Positions 34,750 through 43,590 of a stretch of DNA of 64,000 bases are shown here, piece by piece (position 1 is the first letter of the stretch; each line of letters opens with the position of its first letter). Position numbers and translations under genes: made by a program. The DNA is from Improbicoccus devescovinae (GTDB taxonomy: Bacteria > Bacillota > Clostridia > Oscillospirales > Acutalibacteraceae). The stretch is from NCBI GenBank assembly GCA_036245095.1, contig BSWA01000002.1:124001-188000 (forward strand), in the 5' to 3' direction. The notes under the pieces are model-generated. The model saw only the letters and a list, made by a program, of their open reading frames with translations, was not told the origin of the DNA and searched no databases.

Positions 34750-36252
34750 ATGAGTAAGACAGACAAATCGCAAGAGTTTAGTAAGCTTAGATCTATTTTT
34801 TGGCCTATTCACGGATTCGAAATGAAGAAGTTCTTTTCTATGAGTATGTTGATGTTTTGCATACTTTTTGTGTACACGACTGTTCGCGATCTGAAAGATA
34901 TATTTATTCAAAAGTATGCTGTGTTTGCCGGGACTGAGCTAATATCGGTGCTAAAGCTCTGGTTTGTATTCCCGATTTCGATATTAGTCGCTGGTGTTTT
35001 TTCAGCGTTAGTTGGGAAATTAGGGATGAAGAAGACGTTTTATATAATAACAAGTTTTTATGCATTATTTTACTTTGTGTTTGCATTGGTTTTATTTCCT
35101 AACGTTGATCGTATTCATATGAGTGCAGCAACTATAACTAGTATGCGTGCATCTTGGCCAGCATTTTTTTATTATATTATTCCGTGTTTAGGCAATTGGA
35201 GTTATACTTGTTTTTATATTTTGGCAGAGATTTGGGGCAGTTTGGCTATAAGTTCATTGTTTTGGCATTTTGCAAATGAAGTTACAAAAAAAACTGAAGT
35301 TAGAAGATTTTATGCATTGTATTCGTTTATAGGCAATATAGCGGTATTGTTAGCGGGCACATATTTATTTAATATGGCAAAAACGACAGGTGAAAGGTTT
35401 AATGGAAATGTTAAAGTATTAATAAGTCTGGCAGGTTTATTTTGCATAGCTACTATGTTGATTTATTATTATATAAATAAAACTATTGTAACTGATCCAA
35501 CGATGTGTGAACCACAGACCAAGAAAAAGAAGAAAGCTAAAGTAGGATTTTTTCAAGGTTTAAAAATTTTGGTCTCGAATCCTTATTTATTTCTTATTTT
35601 CTTGCTACCATTGTGTTACGGGATTGGCATAAATCTTTATGAAGGCGTATTCAAGGCTCTTATGACGTCGGTTCTTAGTGTTCAGGAAATGACTAAGTTC
35701 CAAGGATTTTTATCGATATTTACTGCGATTTTCACAGTGGTCTTGACCATAGTTAGTACTAATATTTTACGTAAATGTAAATGGAGAATTAGCGCTCTTG
35801 TGACTCCGTTCGCATTACTAATTTTAGGTGTATTGTTTTTTGTTCTAATGTTCGGGAATAGGTCTACGGATACGAAATTTTTAGGGATGTCGTTACCGTT
35901 AGTGGCCGTATGGGTTGGTTTGTTCGGTAATGCGTTTGATAAAGGCATAAAATATTGTTTATTTGATTCGACAAAAAGTATGGCATATATTCCATTGGAT
36001 GATGATATAAAAGCACAAGGCCAAGGAGCAGTAGAAATTGTTGGTGGACGCGGCGGCAAGGCTGGAGGTGCATTAATTCAATTTGTATTATTAAATTTGA
36101 TAGCTCCGGCTAGTGTTTTATTGTCGCATATTTCTGTGATTTTTATATTTTTTATTTTATTATTAATAGTTTGGATATGGGCAGTGTTTTCTTTGAGTAA
36201 TAAATATGAAGCTAAAATCAAGGAACATGATATTAAAAATGTTAGTAATTAA
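34750..36252 (+). CDS. NTT/Tlc-family nucleotide (ATP/ADP) translocase
   Basis: 500 residues and about 12 membrane spans. Family signatures are FWPIHGFEMKKFF at the N-terminus, VRDLKDIFI, FFYYIIPCLGNW, RFYALYSFIGNIAVLLAG, and the hallmark IKYCLFDSTKSMAYIPLDDD followed by QGAVEIVGGRGGKAGG. NTT carriers are known from Chlamydiae, Rickettsiales, other intracellular bacteria and plastids, and exchange host ATP for ADP or import nucleotides. Substrate cannot be decided by eye. It stands alone, followed by a terminator. ATG 34750 after aaaaggggttttgtgga. A 250-base gap upstream shows no gene. Confidence 0.92.
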   Translation: MSKTDKSQEFSKLRSIFWPIHGFEMKKFFSMSMLMFCILFVYTTVRDLKDIFIQKYAVFAGTELISVLKLWFVFPISILVAGVFSALVGKLGMKKTFYIITSFYALFYFVFALVLFPNVDRIHMSAATITSMRASWPAFFYYIIPCLGNWSYTCFYILAEIWGSLAISSLFWHFANEVTKKTEVRRFYALYSFIGNIAVLLAGTYLFNMAKTTGERFNGNVKVLISLAGLFCIATMLIYYYINKTIVTDPTMCEPQTKKKKKAKVGFFQGLKILVSNPYLFLIFLLPLCYGIGINLYEGVFKALMTSVLSVQEMTKFQGFLSIFTAIFTVVLTIVSTNILRKCKWRISALVTPFALLILGVLFFVLMFGNRSTDTKFLGMSLPLVAVWVGLFGNAFDKGIKYCLFDSTKSMAYIPLDDDIKAQGQGAVEIVGGRGGKAGGALIQFVLLNLIAPASVLLSHISVIFIFFILLLIVWIWAVFSLSNKYEAKIKEHDIKNVSN

Positions 36253-36283
36253 ATAACGTTTGTATTTTTGGTTAAATTAAACA

Positions 36284-36317
36284 AAATTCCTCATTTTTGG
36301 ATGAGGAATTTCTAATG
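36284..36317 (+). terminator. Rho-independent terminator after the NTT gene
   Basis: A perfect 11-bp stem, AAATTCCTCAT (36284-36294) with ATGAGGAATTT (36301-36311), and a 6-base loop, followed within 6 bases by a T-rich run. Confidence 0.8.
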
Positions 36318-36463
36318 TTTTTTGTGATTTTTATATTGAAATAAAATAAATAAAATTTATAATATGAACGGTCGTTGAAAAGGTAACTAAAAATTGGTTC
36401 TGGGACAAACATGTTCCGAATTGATTTGCATCCGAGTGGCTTTCCGCCAAGGCAGGAAATTTT

Positions 36464-36736
36464 ATGATTTCAACTACAAGTTCAACACAAGGGTTTATTG
36501 AGTTTTTAAATCAGGTTGGAGTTCTAACGGATAATAATGATTGCATTGGGGTTTTTTTGGGGAATTATGCTGATTTAATATCAATTTTGATTTTGTTTTT
36601 GGGATTACTCGCTAATTTGTATATGATAATAGACAGCAGCGAATCTGCTTCTAGGTGTTTGCGTGCCAAAAAAAGTGATGAGGCTGTCTCTAGGCCTTTA
36701 AATGTGATAGAATCAGTGGCGCTTGAGTCTTCGTGA
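36464..36736 (+). CDS. Small single-span membrane protein of unknown function
   Basis: 90 residues. One membrane segment near 36-54 (ADLISILILFLGLLANLYMI) with polar ends. ATG 36464 has aggcagga 7 bases upstream. A short upstream frame (ATG 36409, 18 codons) ends in TGA overlapping this ATG, so coupled translation is possible. No family recognised. The leader 36360-36463 is less AT-rich than its surroundings and may be structured. Confidence 0.5.
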   Translation: MISTTSSTQGFIEFLNQVGVLTDNNDCIGVFLGNYADLISILILFLGLLANLYMIIDSSESASRCLRAKKSDEAVSRPLNVIESVALESS

Positions 36737-36890
36737 GTGTTGGAATTAGTCGAAATTTAAGATATCGAGAGAAGTATTTTTCTTGGCCTATATAAAAGAT
36801 ATGCGAATTTGATTTGCTTTGGTCTGGAAAAAGTGGTGAGTTGGTGTTTTTTTAGTTTGGGATAAAATTAAAATAGGGGTGTGATGCTTC

Positions 36891-37211
36891 GTGGATGTTA
36901 TTAGTTCTGAGGAATTTAAACAAAAAATAAGTAATTTCAAAATTTTATTTGTTGATTTTTTCGCGACGTGGTGCGGGCCGTGTAGTGTTATGGTTCCAGT
37001 ATTGGATTCGATTAGTGGAAATTTTAAAGATGATTCTGAAATAGGATTTTATAAAATAGATATAGACAAGTCTAAAGATTTGGCCGAGAGTTATTCGATT
37101 TTGTCGGTTCCAACTTTTGTGATATTTAAAAATGGAAAAGAATTTTCTCGGGAAATGGGAGCAGTCAGAAGGGAAGTTCTTGAAAATATGATTAAGGCAG
37201 CTAAGTCTTGA
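36891..37211 (+). CDS. trxA: Thioredoxin
   Basis: 106 residues from GTG 36891 after aggggtgtgatgctt. Active site WCGPC within VDFFATWCGPCSVMVPVLDSI, the cis-Pro loop SVPTFVIFKNGKE. Reduced by the thioredoxin reductase encoded next, 46 bases downstream. Maintains thiol status and supplies ribonucleotide reductase. Confidence 0.97.
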   Translation: MDVISSEEFKQKISNFKILFVDFFATWCGPCSVMVPVLDSISGNFKDDSEIGFYKIDIDKSKDLAESYSILSVPTFVIFKNGKEFSREMGAVRREVLENMIKAAKS

Positions 37212-37256
37212 TTTTTGGTTAATTTAAATAAAATTTAGGTTTGTGATTTTTAAAAT

Positions 37257-38192
37257 ATGTTTGATTTAGCTATTATAGGTGGTGGCCCGGCGGGTCTTAC
37301 GGCTTCTATATATGCGCTTAGGGCCGGTATGAATATTATTCTTTTTGAACGGTTGGCTTGTGGCGGGAAAATGAATATGACTGAAAAAATATGTAATTAT
37401 CCAGGTTATGATTTTATTTCAGGCAGTGATTTGTCGGCGGCTATGTTGGCAAGTGCCGAAAATATGGGCCTTCATGTGGAATATAACGAAGTTGTTGATT
37501 TGACTTGTAATGGGAATTTGAAATATATTACTGCTGGTTTTAAAGAATATGTTTCTGCAAGCGTGATTGTTGCTAATGGTTTAGAAACTAGAAAACTTGG
37601 GTGCCCAGGTGAAAATAGATTGCGCGGTAGGGGTGTTTCTTATTGCGCAACTTGTGATGGCTTTTTTTTTCGGAATAAAAATGTTGCTGTTGTCGGTGGC
37701 GGAAATACTGCTCTGGAGGATGCTATTTATCTTTCTGATATTTGCGCGGAAGTAGCTATTTTTGTGCGAAAAGATAGGTTCCGGGCAGAAAAATTTTTGG
37801 TTGATATTATACAAAATAAAAAGAATGTTCGTGTTTTTTTTGACACAGAAGTGCAAGAAATTCTTGGTAATTCGTGTGTTAAGGAGGTTATTATTAAAAA
37901 AAACTGTGAAATTTTGAATGTCAGTTTGGATGGTGTTTTTATCGCGATTGGGTTCCAGCCGGATATCGGGGCTTTTAAGCAAATTAAAACTAATGATCAT
38001 GGTTACTTTTTATCAGATTCTCTTTGTCAAACAAATATTTCTGGTGTTTTCGTTGCTGGAGATTGTCGTGAAAAAAAAGTGCGCCAAATTGTTACTGCAA
38101 CGTCGGATGGGGCTTGTGCTGTGGATAGCGCGATTAAATATTTGCGTAAAAATAAATATAAAATTTTGGGTAAAATTAAAAAATACGAATAA
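37257..38192 (+). CDS. trxB: Thioredoxin-disulfide reductase
   Basis: 311 residues. FAD-binding GGGPAGLTASIY, redox pair CATCD (with SYCATCDGFFF), NADPH-binding VVGGGNTALEDAI, and the C-terminal FAD motif GVFVAGDC. NADPH-dependent low-molecular-weight type. Followed by trpS 27 bases on. Confidence 0.96.
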   Translation: MFDLAIIGGGPAGLTASIYALRAGMNIILFERLACGGKMNMTEKICNYPGYDFISGSDLSAAMLASAENMGLHVEYNEVVDLTCNGNLKYITAGFKEYVSASVIVANGLETRKLGCPGENRLRGRGVSYCATCDGFFFRNKNVAVVGGGNTALEDAIYLSDICAEVAIFVRKDRFRAEKFLVDIIQNKKNVRVFFDTEVQEILGNSCVKEVIIKKNCEILNVSLDGVFIAIGFQPDIGAFKQIKTNDHGYFLSDSLCQTNISGVFVAGDCREKKVRQIVTATSDGACAVDSAIKYLRKNKYKILGKIKKYE

Positions 38193-38219
38193 TTTCCTGA
38201 GCCTTATCGGGGGTGTTTA

Positions 38220-39215
38220 GTGAGTATTAACAAAAAAAAGATAATTTTTAGTGCAGTTCAGCCAAGTGGAGATATTACTATCGGTAATTATTTGGGCGCT
38301 ATTAAAAGATGGGTCGACTATCAAAATAAATATAATTGCATATTTTCTCTTGCTGATTTGCATAGTATTACTGTTAGGCAGGACTCGGTGAGTTTTCATG
38401 AAAATATTATTAAATCTTATGTTTTGTTGTTGGCTTGTGGAATTGATATCGAAAAAAGTTTGTTTTTTATACAAAGTCATGTGCCAGAACATTCGCAGTT
38501 GGGCTGGGTTTTAAATTGTTATACTCAGTATGGCGAGCTTGCTCGGATGACTCAGTTTAAAGATAAGTCGCAAAGATATCAGGATAATATAAATTCGGGG
38601 TTGTTTACGTATCCGTGTTTGATGGCGGCTGATATCTTGTTGTATGATACGAATTTTGTTCCTGTTGGAAAAGATCAAAAACAACATGTCGAACTTGCGC
38701 GAGATGTGGCTCAAAGATTTAATTCGATTTATGGTGATGTGTTTGTTGTTCCAGAATCTATGATCCCAGAGGTAGGTGCAAAAATTATGTCTTTAACGGA
38801 TCCTAGCAAAAAAATGTCGAAATCTATGGATTCTGCGGCGGTTATAAATATTTTGGATGAGCCAGATATGATTTTTAAAAAAATAAAACGGTCTGTTACG
38901 GATTCTGATTCGGAAGTGAAATTTAAAGATTCGAAAAACGGTGTTACTAATTTGTTGAATATTTTTGCTTGTTTTCAAAATATGCAGCGTGATCAAGTCG
39001 AAGAATATTTTTTGGGTAAAAATTATGGCTTTTTGAAAAAAACAGTCGCTGAAGTTGTTATAGAACATGTTAGATTTATACAAAAAAAATATTATAATAT
39101 TATAAAAAATATGGATTTTGTAGAATCTAGGTTGAGTTTGGCTGCTGAAAATGCTCATGTAATTGCATGCAAAAAATTAAAATTGGTTATGGAGAAAATT
39201 GGTTTTTTGTGTTGA
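38220..39215 (+). CDS. trpS: Tryptophanyl-tRNA synthetase
   Basis: 331 residues from GTG 38220 after cgggggtg. Class I signatures are the HIGH equivalent (TIGNYLGAIKRW) and KMSKS (SKKMSKSMDS); also PVGKDQKQHVELARD. Charges tRNA-Trp. Normal length. Confidence 0.96.
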   Translation: MSINKKKIIFSAVQPSGDITIGNYLGAIKRWVDYQNKYNCIFSLADLHSITVRQDSVSFHENIIKSYVLLLACGIDIEKSLFFIQSHVPEHSQLGWVLNCYTQYGELARMTQFKDKSQRYQDNINSGLFTYPCLMAADILLYDTNFVPVGKDQKQHVELARDVAQRFNSIYGDVFVVPESMIPEVGAKIMSLTDPSKKMSKSMDSAAVINILDEPDMIFKKIKRSVTDSDSEVKFKDSKNGVTNLLNIFACFQNMQRDQVEEYFLGKNYGFLKKTVAEVVIEHVRFIQKKYYNIIKNMDFVESRLSLAAENAHVIACKKLKLVMEKIGFLC

Positions 39216-39229
39216 ATATTGGTTTTATA

Positions 39230-39257
39230 TTGATTTTTTTTGTTATATATATATAAT
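39230..39257 (+). promoter_or_regulatory. Putative lon promoter
   Basis: TTGATT (39230-39235), 16 bases, TATAAT (39252-39257). Immediately after it comes aataaacagcgtt, shared with the promoter at 42920-42948. No CIRCE or HrcA-type repeat was seen. Confidence 0.55.
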
Positions 39258-39302
39258 AAACAGCGTTGGTTTTTGTAAAAAATATTAAAGGGGGCGAGAA
39301 TC

Positions 39303-41702
39303 ATGGAGGACTGTAATCAAAATGATAAAAATCTCGTTTTACCGTTAAATAATGAAAGTAAGGCTGATGAATTTGTAATGGCTGTAGTGCCTTTACGAGG
39401 AATGGTTATGTTTCCAAACATGATTCTTCATTTTGATGTGGGGCGTAGGAAGGCCATTATGGCGCTTGAAGACTCGATGCGAACTGGTCAGTATGTAATG
39501 ATGACTACTCAAAATGATAGTAAAATTGAGGATCCTGATTCTAAAGATTTATATAAAATAGGTATTAGTTCGAAGGTTAAACAAATTATACATCAGCCTG
39601 GAGGTATCGGCCGGGCTTTTGTCGTGGGCGCTTCCAGGGCTGAAATAGTCGAGGTGTTAGAAGAAAGGCCATTTATACGCGCGAAAGTTAAAATTTTGTC
39701 TGAAATTCCTCCTGAAAAAAATATTACTAATAAAGCTGTTTTCCGTCATGCTAGAGATATGTTTAGTGATTATTTGCGTTTGTCTCCTAGAGTTTCGCCG
39801 GATCTTGCTCTTGGCGCGCGAGAAATAAAAGACCCCGGTCAATTGGCTGATTTTATTGCTTCTAATATTTCTTTTGATCTGGAAGAAAAACAGAATATTC
39901 TTGAGGAATTGAATCAGGAGTTGCGGCTTGAACGGTTGTTGGTTTTGTTGGCTCATGAGTTTGATATAATAAAAATTGAAAATGAATTGGCTGGTAAGCT
40001 CAGGAATGCTATTGAGAAGCATCAGCGTGAATATTTTTTGCGTGAACAAATGAAGGTTATTTCGGCAGAATTGGGCGATGAAGATAGCCCTTCTTTGGAG
40101 GCCGATAAATATAAAAAAAAGCTTCGTAATTTGAACTTGAGTAAAGAAAATAATAAGAAATTTTTGGACGAAATTGATAGATTTGCAAAAATGCCGAGTT
40201 ATTCTATGGAGTCGGGACTTTTCAGAAATTATATAGAATTTTGTTTGGCTTTGCCTTGGAATAAAGTTTCAAAAGATTCGTTGGATTTAGATCGGGCTGA
40301 AAAAATTCTTGATAAAGAGCATTATGCTCTTAAAGAGGTGAAAGAAAAGGTTACCGAGTTTTTGGCTACTAAGATACTTTCTAAGAGCCCTGCTGGTCAA
40401 ATTTTGTGCTTAATTGGGCCTCCGGGGATAGGAAAAACTTCTGTGATTGAGTCGCTTGCTAAGGCTATGAAACGTAAGTTCGCGAGAATTTCTTTGGGCG
40501 GTGTGAGCGATGAGTCCGAAATTAGAGGACATAGAAAAACTTATATTGGTGCATCGTGTGGTAAAATTATTGCTGCAATAAAAAGATTGGGCGTTAAAAA
40601 TCCTGTGATTTTATTGGATGAAATTGATAAAATGGGAAAAAGCTTTCATGGTGATCCAGCTGCTGCGTTGCTTGAAGCGTTGGATCCTAGCCAAAATAAG
40701 AAGTTTAATGATCATTATGTTGACTTGGATTTTGATTTAAGTGAAGTTTTTTTTGTTGCGACCGCAAATGATAAAGCCCAAATTCCGGCTCCGCTTTTGG
40801 ATCGCGTAGAAGTAATAAATTTGTATAGTTATACTCATGAAGAAAAATTTAATATAGCAAAGAAGTTTCTTATTCCTAAACAACTCATAAAAAATGGATT
40901 AAAATCCAAAGATTTTTGTATAAAAAGCCAAGTTTTAAAAGATATTATAGACGGTTATACTCGTGAAGCTGGGGTCCGTGATTTAGAGCGTAAAATTGCT
41001 GTTTTAATGCGTAAAGCGGCTAAAAAAATTGTTATTCATAAGAGCACGCATGAAGGAAATATTTCTAAAATTGAAATAGATACAGAAGAATTAAAAAAAG
41101 AACTTGGGCCTAGAAAATTCAAAAAAAATAAAGAACAAAAGTCGGAAGTTGGCGTTGTTCGCGGGCTCGCGTGGACTGTTGTAGGCGGCGAGACTATGCC
41201 GATTGAGGTTTCTCTCATGAAAGGCAAGGGTAAAGTCGAAGTTACCGGCTCTCTGGGCGATGTTATGAAAGAATCTGCTAAGCTGGCTGTGAGTTATATT
41301 AGATGTAATTCGGATAAGTTTGGAATTAAAAATAATTTTTATAGCAATTATGATATTCATATTCATGCTCCAGAGGGCGCGGTGCCTAAAGATGGGCCTT
41401 CTGCGGGCGTTACGATGACTACCGCGTTGGTGTCGGCTTTAAGTAAAACGCCGGTTCGGCAAGATGTCGCTATGACGGGGGAAATTACGCTAAAAGGTAG
41501 AGTTTTGGCTATCGGAGGGCTTAAAGAAAAAACTATGGCCGCATATAAAGCTGGAGTTAAAACGGTTATAATTCCTGCTGAAAATGAATGCGATCTCGTC
41601 GATGTCGATAGTGTTGTAAAAGATGCGATTGAGTTCGTGAAAGCTGATAATTTAGATACTGTTTTGAAAGTAGCTTTGGTTGATTCGCCGAGTGAGCGTT
41701 AA
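39303..41702 (+). CDS. lon: ATP-dependent protease Lon
   Basis: 799 residues, standard for bacterial LonA. N-terminal substrate domain (VVPLRGMVMFPNMILHFDVG), AAA+ module (Walker A GPPGIGKTS, Walker B PVILLDEIDKM, HRKTYIGA), and protease domain with the Ser-Lys dyad (Ser in PKDGPSAGVTM, Lys in the GGLKEKTMAAYKAG stretch). Degrades misfolded and regulatory proteins. Confidence 0.97.
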   Translation: MEDCNQNDKNLVLPLNNESKADEFVMAVVPLRGMVMFPNMILHFDVGRRKAIMALEDSMRTGQYVMMTTQNDSKIEDPDSKDLYKIGISSKVKQIIHQPGGIGRAFVVGASRAEIVEVLEERPFIRAKVKILSEIPPEKNITNKAVFRHARDMFSDYLRLSPRVSPDLALGAREIKDPGQLADFIASNISFDLEEKQNILEELNQELRLERLLVLLAHEFDIIKIENELAGKLRNAIEKHQREYFLREQMKVISAELGDEDSPSLEADKYKKKLRNLNLSKENNKKFLDEIDRFAKMPSYSMESGLFRNYIEFCLALPWNKVSKDSLDLDRAEKILDKEHYALKEVKEKVTEFLATKILSKSPAGQILCLIGPPGIGKTSVIESLAKAMKRKFARISLGGVSDESEIRGHRKTYIGASCGKIIAAIKRLGVKNPVILLDEIDKMGKSFHGDPAAALLEALDPSQNKKFNDHYVDLDFDLSEVFFVATANDKAQIPAPLLDRVEVINLYSYTHEEKFNIAKKFLIPKQLIKNGLKSKDFCIKSQVLKDIIDGYTREAGVRDLERKIAVLMRKAAKKIVIHKSTHEGNISKIEIDTEELKKELGPRKFKKNKEQKSEVGVVRGLAWTVVGGETMPIEVSLMKGKGKVEVTGSLGDVMKESAKLAVSYIRCNSDKFGIKNNFYSNYDIHIHAPEGAVPKDGPSAGVTMTTALVSALSKTPVRQDVAMTGEITLKGRVLAIGGLKEKTMAAYKAGVKTVIIPAENECDLVDVDSVVKDAIEFVKADNLDTVLKVALVDSPSER

Positions 41703-41738
41703 GTTTTTTAATTTATAATTTTGTGGAGTGTTTTGTGA

Positions 41739-42923
41739 TTGTTGACTAATATATTTAAAAAATATAAATTATTTTTGTTCATAATTTTGGCTATTATATT
41801 AGGAATCTTAGTTGGTTCAATGAAACATGCGACAGTATTAATAGATTCTTGTGTTTTATTGAGTTCTGTATTGGGCAAAATTATCAGTTTTTTTGTCCCA
41901 TTAATTGTAGTAGCCTTTGTTACTCAAGGAATTGTGTCGTTAGAAAAATCTTCGGGTCGAATTTTGGGTATTACGATTTGTATTTCATATATTTTTATGA
42001 TTTCAGCGGGAATATTGGCGTTTTTTGTCGGGAAAAATATATTTGTTAATTTTTTTGATCCTGGCAAAATACTTAGCTTGAGTTTGAATACGGCTAGAGA
42101 AAATATTTTTTCAAGTTTGCCTAAAATCGAGGTGGCGCCGTTATTTGAAATTATTCCAGCTATGATCATTTCTTTTGCTTTGGGTATAGGTTTGAATTTG
42201 ACCGGGGGAGTGTATTTTAAAAAAATTATAGCTGAATTCTATAAAATTATTGAATTAATAGTTCGAAAATTATTGGTTTCGATATTGCCGTTTTATGTTT
42301 TTGGCACATTTGTAGGCTTAGCGTCTTCCGGGAATTTTTTGATAGTTATGAGTATGTTTTATAAAGTATTTATTACCATAATTTTATTACATTGGTTCTG
42401 TCTTTTTTTTCAATTTTGCATAGCAGGAGTTATAGCAAAACAAAATCCATTAAAACTCATAAAAAATATATTTCCAGTTTATTTGACTGGGATGGCCACG
42501 CAGTCATCGGTCGCGACTATACCGATATCTATGCAGGCGGCACATAAGTTAAGTTTATCAGAGGCGGTTATTAATTTTGTTGTTCCGTTTTGCTCGACCG
42601 TCCACTTGACAGGCAGTATAATTTCTATTACGTCTTGCTCGATAGCTGTTATGATTTTAAATAATATTAAAATTAATTTTCCAACAATGTTTATGTTTAT
42701 TATTGCGCTCGGAGTAATGATGGTGGCAGCGCCGGGAGTGCCGTGTGGAGCCATTTTAGCGGCCTCAAGTCTGCTTGGGTCGTTTTTGGGCTTTGATTCG
42801 TCTATGATAGCGTTGATGATAGCGCTTCACGTGTGTCAGGATGGTTTTGGAACAGCTTGTAATGTGTGCGGCGATAATGCTATTGCGGTTATAATTAATA
42901 AAATTTACAAAAAAAAATGTTGA
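41739..42923 (+). CDS. Dicarboxylate/amino acid:cation symporter (DAACS family)
   Basis: 394 residues, about eight to ten hydrophobic segments. Family motifs are TQSSVATIPISM (re-entrant hairpin region), FVVPFCSTVHLTGS, and DGFGTACNVCGDNAIAVIIN near the end. Members import glutamate, aspartate, C4-dicarboxylates, Ser or Thr with Na+ or H+; the substrate cannot be assigned here. TTG 41739 or the adjacent TTG 41742 is the start, after gtggagtg. Confidence 0.85.
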   Translation: MLTNIFKKYKLFLFIILAIILGILVGSMKHATVLIDSCVLLSSVLGKIISFFVPLIVVAFVTQGIVSLEKSSGRILGITICISYIFMISAGILAFFVGKNIFVNFFDPGKILSLSLNTARENIFSSLPKIEVAPLFEIIPAMIISFALGIGLNLTGGVYFKKIIAEFYKIIELIVRKLLVSILPFYVFGTFVGLASSGNFLIVMSMFYKVFITIILLHWFCLFFQFCIAGVIAKQNPLKLIKNIFPVYLTGMATQSSVATIPISMQAAHKLSLSEAVINFVVPFCSTVHLTGSIISITSCSIAVMILNNIKINFPTMFMFIIALGVMMVAAPGVPCGAILAASSLLGSFLGFDSSMIALMIALHVCQDGFGTACNVCGDNAIAVIINKIYKKKC

Positions 42924-42948
42924 CTTGTTTTTATTAATTTGTTAGAAT
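42920..42948 (+). promoter_or_regulatory. Sigma-A-type promoter upstream of the hypothetical-secG-gyrB group
   Basis: TTGACT (42920-42925), 17 bases, TAGAAT (42943-42948), 28 bases before the start at 42976. Confidence 0.65.
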
Positions 42949-42975
42949 AAACAGCGTTCATGGAGGTTGAAGCTT

Positions 42976-43263
42976 TTGGGGAATGATAAGCAATTGAAAT
43001 ATAAAGGTAAGCCTCTCGTGAGGTGCGGAGAGATAATTTTGTACGGGGATATTAATGAAAATTATATTATAAGAATTATTATTAATAAGGTAAGCAAAAT
43101 TTCTGGTTTAAATATTTCAAATGATGTTACAGTGCAGCTTGTTCGTAGTGGCCCTATGGCCCACGGTGTGTGCAAAGCCATTAAGACAAGTCATAAACCG
43201 GGCTTGTATGAAGCGATGGATCTTGGTAGTGCTTGGTTGGACCGCGCACTGGTGTCTGGTTAA
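42976..43263 (+). CDS. Conserved hypothetical small protein
   Basis: 95 residues from TTG 42976, with ggagg 9 bases upstream. Sequence LKYKGKPLVRCGEIILYGD, VTVQLVRSG and GLYEAMDLGSAWLDRAL resembles a small uncharacterised protein common in clostridia. Mixed alpha/beta, soluble, no signal peptide. Function unknown; sits just upstream of secG. Confidence 0.7.
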   Translation: MGNDKQLKYKGKPLVRCGEIILYGDINENYIIRIIINKVSKISGLNISNDVTVQLVRSGPMAHGVCKAIKTSHKPGLYEAMDLGSAWLDRALVSG

Positions 43264-43296
43264 TTTTCACAAAAAAAAACAAAGAGGTGTTAGAAA

Positions 43297-43560
43297 ATGA
43301 GCACAGTTGAATGGGTTTTGGGCTTTATGCTTATAGGTTTTTCAATCGCGATAATTTCAGTGGTTTTATTTCAGGAGGGTCAACAGCAAAGCGCTGGCGG
43401 GATCATGACCGGTGGCGGTGGCGATACTTTTTTGAATAAAAATAAAGCTAGATCTATTGATGCTTTTTTGGAACGTTGGACTAGATTTATTGCTGTTGTG
43501 TTTTTTTTATTAGTTATTATTGTAAATATGGTTTCTCATTTTCATCTTTTTGGTGCTTAA
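43297..43560 (+). CDS. secG: SecG translocase subunit
   Basis: 87 residues with two membrane spans and the SecG pattern VLFQEGQQQSAGGIMTGGG between them, then FLNKNKARSIDAFLERWTR. Supports SecYE-mediated export. ATG 43297 after agaggtgttagaaa. Confidence 0.93.
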   Translation: MSTVEWVLGFMLIGFSIAIISVVLFQEGQQQSAGGIMTGGGGDTFLNKNKARSIDAFLERWTRFIAVVFFLLVIIVNMVSHFHLFGA

Positions 43561-43590
43561 AAAAGGGCTTTATCGGGAGGTTTGTTGTTT

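Noticed and set aside
36365..36463. Known riboswitch or SRP RNA upstream of 36464
   Set aside because: Checked by eye against FMN, SAM, cobalamin, c-di-GMP and SRP consensus cores; none matched.
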